DNA of 64,000 nt from Ferrovibrio sp. (GTDB taxonomy: Bacteria; Pseudomonadota; Alphaproteobacteria; Ferrovibrionales; Ferrovibrionaceae), in the NCBI RefSeq assembly GCF_025869515.1, contig NZ_JAOZVR010000012.1:32886-96885 (forward strand), read 5' to 3'. The stretch's first letter is position 1; the number at the start of each line of letters is the position of its first letter. This document shows, in pieces, positions 23,878 to 32,209 of this stretch. The notes under the pieces were generated by a model. That model did no database searches, was not told the DNA's origin, and was given only the letters and a program-made list of their open reading frames with translations. The position numbers and the translations under genes were made by a program.

Positions 23878-25326
23878 TTAATCGGCAGCACTGAGCGGCC
23901 GGGCGACATCTTCCAGCGCCCGCCGCTCGGCCGCCACGCCCCAGATCGCCTGCACGATGCCGGCAAGCAGCATGATCGCCGCGCCCAGCAGGTAGCCGGC
24001 AAAGACACTGTTGCGCGATCCGGTTTCGATCAGCGCGCTGAACAGCAGCGGCGCGGCAACGCCGCCGATGCCGGTGCCGATGGCATAGAAGATCGCAATC
24101 GCCAGCGCGCGGATTTCAAGCGGGAAGGTCTCACTGACCGTCAGATAGGCCGAACTGGCGGCAGCCGAGGCAAAGAAAAAAACGATCGTCCAGGCGATGG
24201 TCTGCGTCATGCTGTTGAGCAGGCCCTGCTGGAACAGCCAGCCGCTGACCGCCAGCAGCAGGCCGGAGAGCATGAACGTACCGGCGATCATGGGGCGGCG
24301 ACCGATCGTGTCGAACAGCCGGCCGAGCAATAGCGGTCCCAGCACATTGCCCAGGGCGAAAGGCAGGATATACCAGCCCACGGCGCCGGCCGGTACGGCG
24401 TAAAAATCGGTCAGCACCAGGGCATAGGTGAAAAAGATCGCGTTGTAGAAAAACGCCTGCGCCGCCATCAGGCTCAACCCGACCAGGGCCCGGCGGCGAT
24501 GACGGCGGAACAGGATATCTGCCAGTTCACGAAGATCGACGTGGCTGCGGCGGCGGATGCGGAGCCAGGTTGATGGTTGGCCGGACAGTGCAGGTCCATG
24601 GCGTTCGATACCGGCTACCACGATTTCGGCGTCCTGTATCCGACCGTGGGTCATCAGCCAGCGCGGGCTTTCGGGTATCCATCGCCGCATCAGCAAAATC
24701 GGGAGCGCCAGCACCGCGCCGATCAGGAAGCAGATGCGCCAGCCCCAGTCAGATTCACTGGCGACACCGAATACACCTGTATCGAGCAGCACCAGCGAGC
24801 CGGCGGCGCCCCTGGCGGCGCCGATCCAGAAGGTGGCGGTGATGGTCAGGTCGCGCCAGCCCCGGTAGCGGGCCGGGATCAGTTCCTGGATGGTCGAATT
24901 GATCGCGGTATATTCGCCGCCGATACCGGCCCCGGTGAGAAAACGGAACAGCGCGAAGCTCCACAGATTCCACGACAGGGCGGTGCCGGCAGTGGCCAGC
25001 GCATAGAGCGCCAGGGTGATGAAGAACAGCTTGCGGCGGCCGAGCCGGTCGGTCAGCCAGCCGAAATACAGCGCGCCCAGCACCGCACCGGCGAGGTAGG
25101 CGCTGCTGGCCAGGCCTATCTCGACATTGCTGAAGGCCAGACTCGGGCTTTCCTTCAGCGCTCCGGCCACTGCCCCGGCCAGGGTCACTTCCAGCCCGTC
25201 CAGAATCCAGGTGATGCCCAGGGCCACCACCACGAGGCTGTGAAAGCGAGTCCAGGGCTGGCGGTCGAGCCGGCAGGGGATATCCGTGCGGATATCTGCA
25301 GCGCTTTCGACCGGCCGTTCGGTCAT
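23878..25326 (-). CDS. MFS transporter, sugar/aromatic-acid symporter type
   Basis: This 482-residue carrier has 12 predicted membrane helices and the MFS signatures GWLTDRLGRRKLFF (loop 2-3), GAGIGGEYTAINS in helix 4-5, RWIPESPRWL after helix 6 and LLGRLFDTIGRRPM in the second half. PESPRWL is typical of the sugar-porter and aromatic-acid:H+ symporter groups. It is divergent from the crotonase gene of the hydroxycinnamate cluster, with 99 bases containing the putative MarR operator between them, so uptake of an aromatic acid is a reasonable inference, not proven. Confidence 0.82.
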   Translation of the reverse strand: MTERPVESAADIRTDIPCRLDRQPWTRFHSLVVVALGITWILDGLEVTLAGAVAGALKESPSLAFSNVEIGLASSAYLAGAVLGALYFGWLTDRLGRRKLFFITLALYALATAGTALSWNLWSFALFRFLTGAGIGGEYTAINSTIQELIPARYRGWRDLTITATFWIGAARGAAGSLVLLDTGVFGVASESDWGWRICFLIGAVLALPILLMRRWIPESPRWLMTHGRIQDAEIVVAGIERHGPALSGQPSTWLRIRRRSHVDLRELADILFRRHRRRALVGLSLMAAQAFFYNAIFFTYALVLTDFYAVPAGAVGWYILPFALGNVLGPLLLGRLFDTIGRRPMIAGTFMLSGLLLAVSGWLFQQGLLNSMTQTIAWTIVFFFASAAASSAYLTVSETFPLEIRALAIAIFYAIGTGIGGVAAPLLFSALIETGSRNSVFAGYLLGAAIMLLAGIVQAIWGVAAERRALEDVARPLSAAD

Positions 25327-25386
25327 GCCGGGATTGGCCCTGTCGAGGCCGGAAAGGTGCGGATTTCCGGGCTGGATTCTGTCGTC

Positions 25387-25414
25387 TTGCCATCCGGACA
25401 GAAATCGTTATGCT
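25387..25414 (+). promoter_or_regulatory. candidate promoter of the crotonase gene
   Basis: TTGCCA (25387-25392) and TATGCT (25409-25414) are separated by 16 bases. Transcription would start at about 25420-25425, at or next to the ATG at 25426, so the message may be leaderless. The -10 box lies inside the palindrome at 25407-25421. Confidence 0.45.
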
Positions 25415-25421
25415 TCATAAC
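25407..25421. promoter_or_regulatory. putative MarR operator, site 1
   Basis: GTTATGCTTCATAAC: the arms GTTAT and ATAAC are perfectly complementary around 5 bases (GTTATG/CATAAC with a 3-base centre). It covers the -10 box of the crotonase gene. It matches site 2 beside marR (30054-30068, - strand) in 11 of 15 positions. Confidence 0.55.
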
Positions 25422-25425
25422 AATT

Positions 25426-26268
25426 ATGGACAAAGCAAAAAAGATAGTCACCATGCGTCTCGACCCCGCCGACCGCCATACCGCCGCCAATCTCGGCCTG
25501 CCCGCCACCTTGTCGGTCAGCGTGGAGGGCGACATCGCTGTGCTGAAACTGCAGCGCGTGGAAAAACGTAACGCTCTGGATAACGTCACGGTTCTCGGGC
25601 TGCAGGCATTTTTCCTCAATCCGCCGGCTGGCGTGAAGGTGGTGGTGCTGGATGGTGAAGGCGAGCATTTCTCTGCCGGCCTCGATCTGAGCGCGACGCA
25701 GGAATTGTCATCGACCGACGGGGTGTTCCACTCGCGGATGTGGCATGAAGCTTTTCGCCACATCCAGTTCGGCAAGGTGCCGGTGATTTCCGTGCTGCAT
25801 GGTGCAGTCATCGGTGGCGGCCTGGAGCTGGCGGCCTCGACCCATGTGCGCGTGGCTGAATCCTCGGCCTTCTACGCGCTGCCGGAAGGCCAGCGCGGCA
25901 TTTTCGTGGGCGGTGGTGGTTCGGTCCGCATCCCCAAGCTGATCGGCACCGCCCGCATGATGGACATGATGCTGACAGGACGCGTCTACAATGCCGAGGA
26001 AGGCCACGCCATTGGCCTGTCGCAGTATCTGGTCGGCCCAGGCGAAGGCATGAAGGCGGCGATGGAACTGGCGCGCAAGATCGCCGCCAATGCGCCGATG
26101 ACCAATTTCGCCGTCATGCATGCACTGCCGCGCATCGCCGACAGCTCGCCCGAAGCCGGCTACATGATGGAAGCGATGATCTCGTCGATTGCCCAGGCCG
26201 ATATCGAGGCGAAGACGCGCATCCGCGACTTCCTCGAGAAGCGTGCCGGCAAGGTCGGCAAGAAGTAA
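25426..26268 (+). CDS. enoyl-CoA hydratase/crotonase family protein (hydroxycinnamoyl-CoA hydratase candidate)
   Basis: The 280-residue protein is a crotonase-fold enzyme. It has VEKRNALDN, the oxyanion-hole segment GEHFSAGLDLSA, and VLHGAVIGGGLELAASTHVRVAE, the second oxyanion element, then EGQRGIFVGGGGSVRIPKLIG. Its place directly before a feruloyl-CoA-synthase-type ligase points to hydration of 4-hydroxycinnamoyl-CoA. Whether it stops at the beta-hydroxy thioester or also cleaves to an aldehyde cannot be told; the thiolase downstream and lack of a vanillin dehydrogenase favour beta-oxidation. No Shine-Dalgarno precedes 25426; a second ATG at 25453 is possible. The long frame running back to 24577 is antisense to the MFS gene. 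Confidence 0.82.
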   Translation: MDKAKKIVTMRLDPADRHTAANLGLPATLSVSVEGDIAVLKLQRVEKRNALDNVTVLGLQAFFLNPPAGVKVVVLDGEGEHFSAGLDLSATQELSSTDGVFHSRMWHEAFRHIQFGKVPVISVLHGAVIGGGLELAASTHVRVAESSAFYALPEGQRGIFVGGGGSVRIPKLIGTARMMDMMLTGRVYNAEEGHAIGLSQYLVGPGEGMKAAMELARKIAANAPMTNFAVMHALPRIADSSPEAGYMMEAMISSIAQADIEAKTRIRDFLEKRAGKVGKK

Positions 26269-26365
26269 GTCTAACGGCCAGACCGCGCATACCGCGGCGG
26301 CCATACCCCCACCAGAGGGGCCCCAGCAGAGGGCGACAGAACAGACTCGGGAGGAGTCACCGCGT

Positions 26366-28231
26366 ATGAGTCATCCGCATCGCCAGGTCAATTACGGCCG
26401 CGCCGATACAGAATTCACCCGGTTGCCGGATGGCACCATCCTGATGCGCTCGCCAGAGCCGCTGGATGCCTATCCGGATAAACTGACCGAGCGCCTGCTG
26501 CACTGGGCCAGGGTAGCGCCGGAGCGCATCTTCATGGCGCAGCGTGCCGGCGATGGCAGCTGGCGCCGGCTGAGCTATGCCGATCTGCTGCGCAATGTGC
26601 GCGCCGTCGGCCAGGCCCTGCTGGATCGCGGCCTGTCGGCCGACCGTCCGGTGGCGATCCTGTCGGATAACGACCTGGAGCATGTGCAGCTGGCGCTCGC
26701 AGCGCAGTATGTCGGTGTGCCGTCGGCGGCAATCTCGCCGGCCTATGCCCTGGTCTCCACCGATCATGCCAAACTCAGGCATGTGCTCGGCCTGCTGAAG
26801 CCGGGTCTGGTTTTTGCGGCTGACGGCACGCGCTATGCGGCCGCGATTGCCGCTGCCGTGCCGGCGGATGTGGAAGTGGTGGTGACAGCCAATCCCCCCG
26901 ACGGCCGGATGACGACGACTTTCGAAACGCTGCTGGCGACAGCGGTCACCGATGCGGTCGAACGCGCCCATGCCGCTGTCACGCCGGATACGGTGGCGAA
27001 ATTCCTGTTCACGTCGGGCTCCACCGGCATGCCCAAGGGTGTGATCAATACCCAGCGCATGCTGTGCAGCAATCAGCAGATGATTGCCCAGTCGCTGCCG
27101 GTCTTCGCCGAAGAGCCGCCGGTCTTCATCGACTGGCTGCCGTGGAATCACACCTTCGGCGGCAACCACAATATCGGCATTACACTCTACAACGGTGGCT
27201 CGCTCTATATCGACGACGGCAAACCAGTGCCGGCCCTGATCGAACGCACGGTGCGGAACCTGCGCGAAGTCGCGCCGACGGTGTATTTCAATGTGCCCAA
27301 GGGCTTTGAAATGCTGGTGCCCTATCTGCGTGACGACAGGGCATTGCGCGAGACGTTTTTCAGCCGCCTGAAGATGATTTTCTTCTCCGGTGCCGCCCTG
27401 CCGCAGCATGTCTGGACCGCGATGGAAGACCTGGCAGTCGAGACCATCGGCATGCGGATTCCGATCATCAGCGGTCTGGGCGCCACCGAAACCGCACCCT
27501 TTGCGCTCTGCGCCAACTGGCCGGTCGATCGTTCCGGCATCATCGGCCTGCCGGTGCCGGGCCTCGACCTGAAGCTGGTACCGAACGGGCAGAAGCTGGA
27601 AGTGCGCGTGCGCGGCCCGAATATCACGCCGGGCTACTGGCGCATGCCGGAGATCAGCGCCAAGGCCTTCGATGAGGATGGCTATTACAAGATGGGCGAT
27701 GCCGCCCGCTTCATCGATACAGACAAGCCTGAAAAGGGCCTGATGTTCGATGGCCGCATCTCAGAGGATTTCAAGCTCACCAGCGGTACCTGGGTCAGCG
27801 TCGGACCGCTACGCGGCCGCTTCATCGCCCATTTCGCGCCCTTCGTGCGCGATGTGATCATCGCCGGCCATGACCGCGATACGCTGGCGGGCATTGTGAT
27901 TGTCGATCTCGACAATTGCCGCGCGCTGTGTCCCGATCTGCCGGCCGATGCCGGCCTTGCCCAGATCGCACACGATCCGCGCGTGCGCCACCGCTTTGCC
28001 GAATTGCTGGGCAGCTTTGCCCAGCAGGCTACCGGCAGTTCCAGCCGCATCGAGCGGATCCTGCTGCTGGATGAACCACCCTCACTTGATGTCGGTGAGG
28101 TTACCGACAAGGGCTCGATCAACCAGCGCGCCGTGCTGGATCATCGTGCGGCCCTGGTCGCCGATCTTTATGCCGCGCAACCCTCTCCCCGCGTGATCAC
28201 TGCCAAGGTAAGCATCGCCCATGTCGCGTAA
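26366..28231 (+). CDS. fcs: feruloyl-CoA synthase-type AMP-dependent ligase
   Basis: This 621-residue acyl-adenylating enzyme activates hydroxycinnamic acids (ferulate, caffeate or p-coumarate) to CoA thioesters. Motifs: ATP-binding loop [39 protein letters not shown], the adenylate motif [10 protein letters not shown], and [12 protein letters not shown], then [23 protein letters not shown], which is characteristic of the feruloyl-CoA synthase branch. The N-terminus ([12 protein letters not shown]) also fits. The ATG at 26366 follows GGAGGAGTCACCGCGT. Its end overlaps the thiolase start by 11 bases, so the two are translationally linked. Confidence 0.85.
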   Translation: MSHPHRQVNYGRADTEFTRLPDGTILMRSPEPLDAYPDKLTERLLHWARVAPERIFMAQRAGDGSWRRLSYADLLRNVRAVGQALLDRGLSADRPVAILSDNDLEHVQLALAAQYVGVPSAAISPAYALVSTDHAKLRHVLGLLKPGLVFAADGTRYAAAIAAAVPADVEVVVTANPPDGRMTTTFETLLATAVTDAVERAHAAVTPDTVAKFLFTSGSTGMPKGVINTQRMLCSNQQMIAQSLPVFAEEPPVFIDWLPWNHTFGGNHNIGITLYNGGSLYIDDGKPVPALIERTVRNLREVAPTVYFNVPKGFEMLVPYLRDDRALRETFFSRLKMIFFSGAALPQHVWTAMEDLAVETIGMRIPIISGLGATETAPFALCANWPVDRSGIIGLPVPGLDLKLVPNGQKLEVRVRGPNITPGYWRMPEISAKAFDEDGYYKMGDAARFIDTDKPEKGLMFDGRISEDFKLTSGTWVSVGPLRGRFIAHFAPFVRDVIIAGHDRDTLAGIVIVDLDNCRALCPDLPADAGLAQIAHDPRVRHRFAELLGSFAQQATGSSSRIERILLLDEPPSLDVGEVTDKGSINQRAVLDHRAALVADLYAAQPSPRVITAKVSIAHVA

Positions 28232-29477
28232 ACCCGGTCTCGCCCAAGCTTATGAGGATATCTGGCTGCTGGAGGGCGTGCGTACACCCTTTGCCGACTA
28301 TATGGGCGCACTGGCCGATGTGTCGCCGATTGATCTCGGTATCAAGGTGGCGAAGGAAGTGCTGAAGAAGGCCGATATGCCGGCGGCCGATATCGGCACT
28401 GTCGTAGCCGGCAACATGGCGCAGGCGTCATACGATGCCTATATGCTGCCGCGCCATGTCGGGCTTTATGCGGGTGTGCCCATCGAAGTCCCGGCGCATC
28501 TGGTGCAGCGTGTCTGCGGCACCGGCATCGAGGCGATCATGCAGGCTGCCGGACAGATTTCGATGGGGCAGACCGAAGTCGGCCTGGTGGTGGGGGCGGA
28601 ATCGATGAGCCGCAATCCGGTCGCGGCCTATACCCATCGCAACGGCTTTCGTCTGGGGCAGGTCGAGTTCAAGGATTTCCTCTGGGAAGCCCTGATCGAT
28701 CCCGCCCCGGGCATCATGATGGGGGATACGGCCGAAAATCTGGCGCGTGAATACCAGATCACTCGCGAAGAGGTGGACCAGTATGCCGCCGAGAGTTTCG
28801 ACCGGGCGGTGAAGGCGAAGGCAGACGGCTATTTCAGGGGTGAGATCGCGCCGGTCGCCAGCGAGGAATTCGCACTGGCGGGGTATCACAGCCGCGGCAT
28901 CAAGCTGAGCCGCAAGATGCCGGAAGTCACCGAAGACACTCATGTGCGGCCCTCGCCGGTGGAGGCGCTGGCCAAGATCCGCCCGGCTTTCGGCGGCGTG
29001 CAGACTGGCGGCAATTCTTCCGCCGTGGTCGATGGCGCAGCGGCGGCCATCGTCGTTTCCGGCGATTATCTCCGTACCAAGGGGCGCACTGCGCTTGGCC
29101 GCGTGGTGGCGGGCGCCAGCGTTGGCGTGCGGCCGGAAATCATGGGTATCGGTCCGGTGCCGGCGATCCAGGCGCTCTGCGCCAAGGCCGGGATCGGCGT
29201 GGATGACATCGATCGTTTCGAAATCAACGAGGCTTTCGGTGCCCAGGTCATGGCCTGCATGCGCGCCCTCAATATCCCGCGCGAGAAGCTGAATGTGAAT
29301 GGCGGCGCCATTGCCATCGGCCACCCGCTGGGCGCCACCGGTGTGCGCCTGTCGGTGACGGTCGCGCGCGAGCTGAAGCGTTCCGGGTTGCGCTATGGCG
29401 TGGCCTCGGCCTGTATCGGCGGCGGACAGGGTATCGCCCTGCTGATCGAGAATCCTGACGCTGCCAGGAAACACTAG
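28221..29477 (+). CDS. thiolase (acetyl-CoA acyltransferase)
   Basis: The 418-residue enzyme is a degradative-type thiolase. The nucleophilic Cys is in VQRVCGTGIEAI, the His in GHPLGATGVRLS, and the second Cys in ACIGGGQG near the C-terminus; NEAFGAQ is also present. In context it should cleave the 3-keto-3-aryl-propanoyl-CoA from hydroxycinnamate beta-oxidation into aroyl-CoA and acetyl-CoA. It could alternatively serve as the 3-oxoadipyl-CoA thiolase (PcaF) missing from the pca cluster. It overlaps fcs by 11 bases and ends 10 bases from the convergent marR gene. Confidence 0.85.
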   Translation: MSRKPGLAQAYEDIWLLEGVRTPFADYMGALADVSPIDLGIKVAKEVLKKADMPAADIGTVVAGNMAQASYDAYMLPRHVGLYAGVPIEVPAHLVQRVCGTGIEAIMQAAGQISMGQTEVGLVVGAESMSRNPVAAYTHRNGFRLGQVEFKDFLWEALIDPAPGIMMGDTAENLAREYQITREEVDQYAAESFDRAVKAKADGYFRGEIAPVASEEFALAGYHSRGIKLSRKMPEVTEDTHVRPSPVEALAKIRPAFGGVQTGGNSSAVVDGAAAAIVVSGDYLRTKGRTALGRVVAGASVGVRPEIMGIGPVPAIQALCAKAGIGVDDIDRFEINEAFGAQVMACMRALNIPREKLNVNGGAIAIGHPLGATGVRLSVTVARELKRSGLRYGVASACIGGGQGIALLIENPDAARKH

Positions 29478-29487
29478 GCCGTAAGCA

Positions 29488-29979
29488 CTAAGCCAGCGTC
29501 GTCAGTTTATCCAGAAGGTTGAGCAGCAGCTGCTTGTCGGCGCTGCCCAGCACGGCCTCGACGCGTTTCTCATGCTGTGTCAGCAGATGGCGATAGGATT
29601 CCTTGAGGAAGCCTTCGCCTTTGGGCGTCAGATACAGTGCATTCGAGCGGCGGTCGCCCGGTGCTGCCGCGCGGCGGGCCAGTTTGCGTTGCTCCAGTTC
29701 ATCGAGCAGCGCCACGAAATTGGCACGGTTGATTCCCAGCGCTTCGCTGACGCGCGACTGTTTCAGCCCCGGATTGGCGGCGATGATTGCCAGCACCGAG
29801 AATTGCGCCGGGCGCAGCTCGAAGCCTTTCATCGCGATCAGGAAATCCTGGAAGACCGCGAGTTGGGCGCGGCGCAGGCGATAGCCCAGCAGATTGTCGA
29901 GCAGGCCAAGATCGATCGGCTGCTTTTCGTCTGCGACTTCGGCTGTGGCGGGTGTGGTTTTGCGGCGGGGAGCGGCCAT
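29488..29979 (-). CDS. MarR family transcriptional regulator
   Basis: This 163-residue protein has the winged helix of MarR repressors: FELRPAQFSVLAIIAANPGLKQSRVSEALGINRANFVALLDELEQRKLARR, then the wing AAPGDRRSNALYLTPKGEG, flanked by dimer helices. The family includes CouR, HcaR and FerR, which repress hydroxycinnamate genes and are released by the CoA thioester. Sequence position and the shared operator before the crotonase suggest the same job here. The start at 29979 (MAAPRRK) has GGAAG close to it; the long upstream frame is antisense to the thioesterase. Confidence 0.82.
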   Translation of the reverse strand: MAAPRRKTTPATAEVADEKQPIDLGLLDNLLGYRLRRAQLAVFQDFLIAMKGFELRPAQFSVLAIIAANPGLKQSRVSEALGINRANFVALLDELEQRKLARRAAAPGDRRSNALYLTPKGEGFLKESYRHLLTQHEKRVEAVLGSADKQLLLNLLDKLTTLA

Positions 29980-30053
29980 GGCTTCCGGTTTAGACAAAAT
30001 CAGCCGGCCTGACAATCGACATGACGAAATTCCGATAATCGGCCTGCAGTATT

Positions 30054-30068
30054 GTTGTTCAGTATAAC
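30054..30068. promoter_or_regulatory. putative MarR operator, site 2
   Basis: On the - strand it reads GTTATACTGAACAAC, with arms GTTAT and ACAAC (one mismatch from a perfect inverted repeat). TATACT inside it could be the -10 box of marR. It lies between the divergent marR and thioesterase genes and resembles site 1 at 25407 in 11 of 15 positions. Confidence 0.5.
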
Positions 30069-30141
30069 AAATAAGGTTGGCCGGGCTTGACCACCGAGAC
30101 CTGACCGCCAGAATACCGGAATAGTTGGGAGACAAACCAAT

Positions 30142-30555
30142 ATGAAAACCCATATTCACCGCGTGCCCATCGAATGGGGTGATGCCGATCCGGCCCGGAT
30201 CGTGTTCTATCCGCGCTATTTCGCCTGGTTCGATGCCTCGACGCGGCATCTGTGGGAAAGTGTCGGTATCGACATGCGCACGGTGTTCGATCGGTATGGC
30301 GTGGTCGGCATTCCGATTGCTGAGGCGAATGCCAAATTCCTCAGCCCGTCGAAATTCGGCGACGTGATCGAGGTGCACAGTTCAATCCCGGACTGGGGCG
30401 AGAAGCATTTCACCGTCCGTCACCAGATCTTCAATGCCGGTGTGCTGGCCGTGGAAGGCTATGAGCGCCGCGTCTGGGCGGCAGAGCGCACTGACAAGCC
30501 CGGCCGGCTGAAAGCCCTGCCGGTGCCGGAGGAGATTCGCAACCTGTTCGAGTAA
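30142..30555 (+). CDS. acyl-CoA thioesterase, 4-hydroxybenzoyl-CoA thioesterase-like
   Basis: The 137-residue hotdog-fold protein has the 4HBT active-site block IEWGDADPARIVFYPRYFAWFDASTRH, with the catalytic Asp16 in the position of Asp17 of the Pseudomonas enzyme. YEWG-type relatives act on various acyl-CoAs, but the match in this block to 4-hydroxybenzoyl-CoA thioesterase is close. In context it would release 4-hydroxybenzoate or protocatechuate from the aroyl-CoA made by the thiolase, linking the beta-oxidation genes with the pca genes. RBS GGGAG is 12 bases upstream. It is divergent from marR and convergent with the IclR gene 4 bases away. Confidence 0.8.
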   Translation: MKTHIHRVPIEWGDADPARIVFYPRYFAWFDASTRHLWESVGIDMRTVFDRYGVVGIPIAEANAKFLSPSKFGDVIEVHSSIPDWGEKHFTVRHQIFNAGVLAVEGYERRVWAAERTDKPGRLKALPVPEEIRNLFE

Positions 30556-30559
30556 GTAT

Positions 30560-31330
30560 TCAGGCCAGCGCCATGCGGATGCCTTCCGCGGCATAGAGTA
30601 ACGGAGAGAGGTAGCGCTGCTGCATTTCTTCCGCGCTGATGCGGCTGGCATGGCCGCTGACATTCATGGCGGCCAGCACGCGGCCGGCCTGGTTGCGGAT
30701 CGGCACGGCGATCGAACGCAGGCCGATTTCCAGTTCCTGGTCCACCATGGCATAGCCGTCGCGGCGCGCCTCGCTGATGCGCTCGCGCAACAGGGCAGGG
30801 TCGGTGATGGTGTGCGGGGTCAGCGGCTTGAAGCTGGCCTCGCTGAAAAACTGTTCCAGTTCGCTCGGCCGCAGGTCGGACAGCAGTACGCGGCCCATCG
30901 AGGTGCAGAAAGCCGGCAGGCGGGTGCCGATGCCCAGTGCCACCGACATGATGCGCTTGGTCGGCACGCGGGCGACATAGACGATGTCGCTGCCTTCCAG
31001 CACCGAGATCGAGCAGGATTCGTTCACCTGCTCGGTCAGCCGCTCCATGAAAGGCTGGGCGCGTTCCCAGATATGCATCGAGGTCAGAAAGGCGAAACCG
31101 AGTTCCAGCACGCGCGGCGTCAGCCGGAAATACTTGCCGTCGCCGGTGACATAGCCGAGCTCGCAGAGCGTGAGCAGATAGCGGCGGGCGGCGGCGCGCG
31201 TCATGTCGGCGCGGCGCGCCACTTCGCTCAGCGTCATCTCGTCGTTATCGCGGTCGAAAGCGGTGATGACGCGCAGGCCGCGGGCCAGCGAGGTCGAAAA
31301 ATCCCGAGCATTGATGGCAGTGGTTGACAA
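30560..31330 (-). CDS. IclR family regulator (PcaR/PcaU/PobR type)
   Basis: The 256-residue protein has an N-terminal winged helix (SLARGLRVITAFDRDNDEMTLSEVARRADMTRAAARRYLLTLCELGYV) and a C-terminal IclR effector domain ending in GLRSIAVPIRNQAGRVLAAMNVSGHA. The spacing and DNA-binding block closely follow the beta-ketoadipate regulators PcaR, PcaU and PobR. It is divergent from pcaH across a 23-bp palindrome, so it probably activates pcaHGBDC in response to protocatechuate or 3-oxoadipate and controls itself. Start at 31330. Confidence 0.85.
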   Translation of the reverse strand: MSTTAINARDFSTSLARGLRVITAFDRDNDEMTLSEVARRADMTRAAARRYLLTLCELGYVTGDGKYFRLTPRVLELGFAFLTSMHIWERAQPFMERLTEQVNESCSISVLEGSDIVYVARVPTKRIMSVALGIGTRLPAFCTSMGRVLLSDLRPSELEQFFSEASFKPLTPHTITDPALLRERISEARRDGYAMVDQELEIGLRSIAVPIRNQAGRVLAAMNVSGHASRISAEEMQQRYLSPLLYAAEGIRMALA

Positions 31331-31359
31331 GATCGCTCGGCCTCCCCGTAATGTTTCTT

Positions 31360-31388
31360 TATAAAACTATTGTGCGCTAAGCGCACAA
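31360..31388 (-). promoter_or_regulatory. candidate promoter of the iclR regulator gene
   Basis: On the - strand TTGTGC (31388-31383) and TTTATA (31365-31360) are 17 bases apart. The -35 box lies inside the 23-bp palindrome, so binding there should repress the regulator's own gene. Confidence 0.45.
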
Positions 31389-31390
31389 TA
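31368..31390. promoter_or_regulatory. putative IclR (PcaR-like) operator, perfect palindrome
   Basis: Two perfect 11-base arms, TATTGTGCGCT and its complement, flank one central A. The core GTGCGCTAAGCGCAC has the same layout as the PcaR site I recall from Pseudomonas (GTTCGATAATCGCAC), with 12 of 15 positions alike. It lies between the divergent iclR and pcaH genes. Confidence 0.7.
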
Positions 31391-31448
31391 AGTCAAGGAA
31401 TTGTCGAATTTATTGACGCAGATCAGCGTCAGGCCGTCGGCAGCGGGC

Positions 31449-31454
31449 TATAAT
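31449..31454 (+). promoter_or_regulatory. -10 box of the pcaHGBDC operon
   Basis: TATAAT at 31449-31454 is a perfect -10 element but no good -35 box lies 16-18 bases upstream, as expected for an activator-dependent promoter. The palindrome centre (31379) would be about 80 bases before the transcript start. Confidence 0.45.
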
Positions 31455-31481
31455 CACAACAAGAGACATACGGAGGAAACC

Positions 31482-32189
31482 ATGTCCCAACTGATCGGCT
31501 ATAAACGGCCGGCGCCCGGCACCCAGCCGAACTACCTGCATGCGCCTTACCAGTCCTCGATCAAGCGCGCGCCCGGCAAGCCCCTGGTGAAGCTGACGCA
31601 GACGCTGTCCGAGATCACCGGGCCGGTTTACGGCCATGACCGGGTCGGCCCGCTGGACAACGACCTGACCAAGCAGCATGCCGGCGAACCGCTGGGCGAA
31701 CGCATCGTGCTGTCGGGTCGCCTGCTCGACGAGAGTGGCCGTCCCGTGCCGCATTCGCTGATCGAAATCTGGCAGGCCAATGCCTGCGGCCGCTACCCGC
31801 ATCCGGGCGACCAGCATGATGCACCGCTGGATCCGAATTTCACCGGCTACGGTCGCGCCGTCACCGACGCCGAGGGCCGCTACCGCTTCGTCACCATCAA
31901 GCCCGGCGCCTATCCCTGGCGCAACCACCACAATGCCTGGCGGCCGCAGCATATCCATTTCTCGCTGTTCGGGCCCAGTTTCATGACGCGTCTGGTCACC
32001 CAGATGTATTTCCCGGGCGATCCGCTGCTGCCCTTCGATCCGATTTTCAACTGCGTCACCGACCAGCGTGCGCGGGACAGCATGGTTTCGAAATTCGATT
32101 TCGAAACCACGATCCCGGAATTCGCCCTGGGCTACCAGTGGGACATCGTGCTGCGTGGCCGTGACGCCACGCCGATGGAAAACAAGTAA
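31482..32189 (+). CDS. pcaH: protocatechuate 3,4-dioxygenase beta subunit
   Basis: PcaH carries the iron of the enzyme that opens protocatechuate between its hydroxyls to 3-carboxy-cis,cis-muconate. The 235-residue protein has the intradiol signature: LIEIWQANACGRYPHPGDQ with the first Tyr ligand, GYGRAVTDAEGRYRFVTIKPGAYPWRN with the second Tyr, and HHNAWRPQHIHFSLFG with the two His ligands. The ATG at 31482 follows CGGAGGAAACC. It is first in pcaHGBDC, with pcaG 20 bases later. Confidence 0.95.
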   Translation: MSQLIGYKRPAPGTQPNYLHAPYQSSIKRAPGKPLVKLTQTLSEITGPVYGHDRVGPLDNDLTKQHAGEPLGERIVLSGRLLDESGRPVPHSLIEIWQANACGRYPHPGDQHDAPLDPNFTGYGRAVTDAEGRYRFVTIKPGAYPWRNHHNAWRPQHIHFSLFGPSFMTRLVTQMYFPGDPLLPFDPIFNCVTDQRARDSMVSKFDFETTIPEFALGYQWDIVLRGRDATPMENK

Positions 32190-32209
32190 GACGTCCGGAG
32201 ATACCTGAA

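Noticed and set aside
24577..25425. N-terminal extension of the crotonase frame by 283 codons
   Set aside because: This part is antisense to the MFS transporter and has no domain; homology begins after the ATG at 25426.
31413..31454. TTGACG and TATAAT as one promoter for pcaH
   Set aside because: The two boxes are 30 bases apart, too far for a single sigma-70 promoter.
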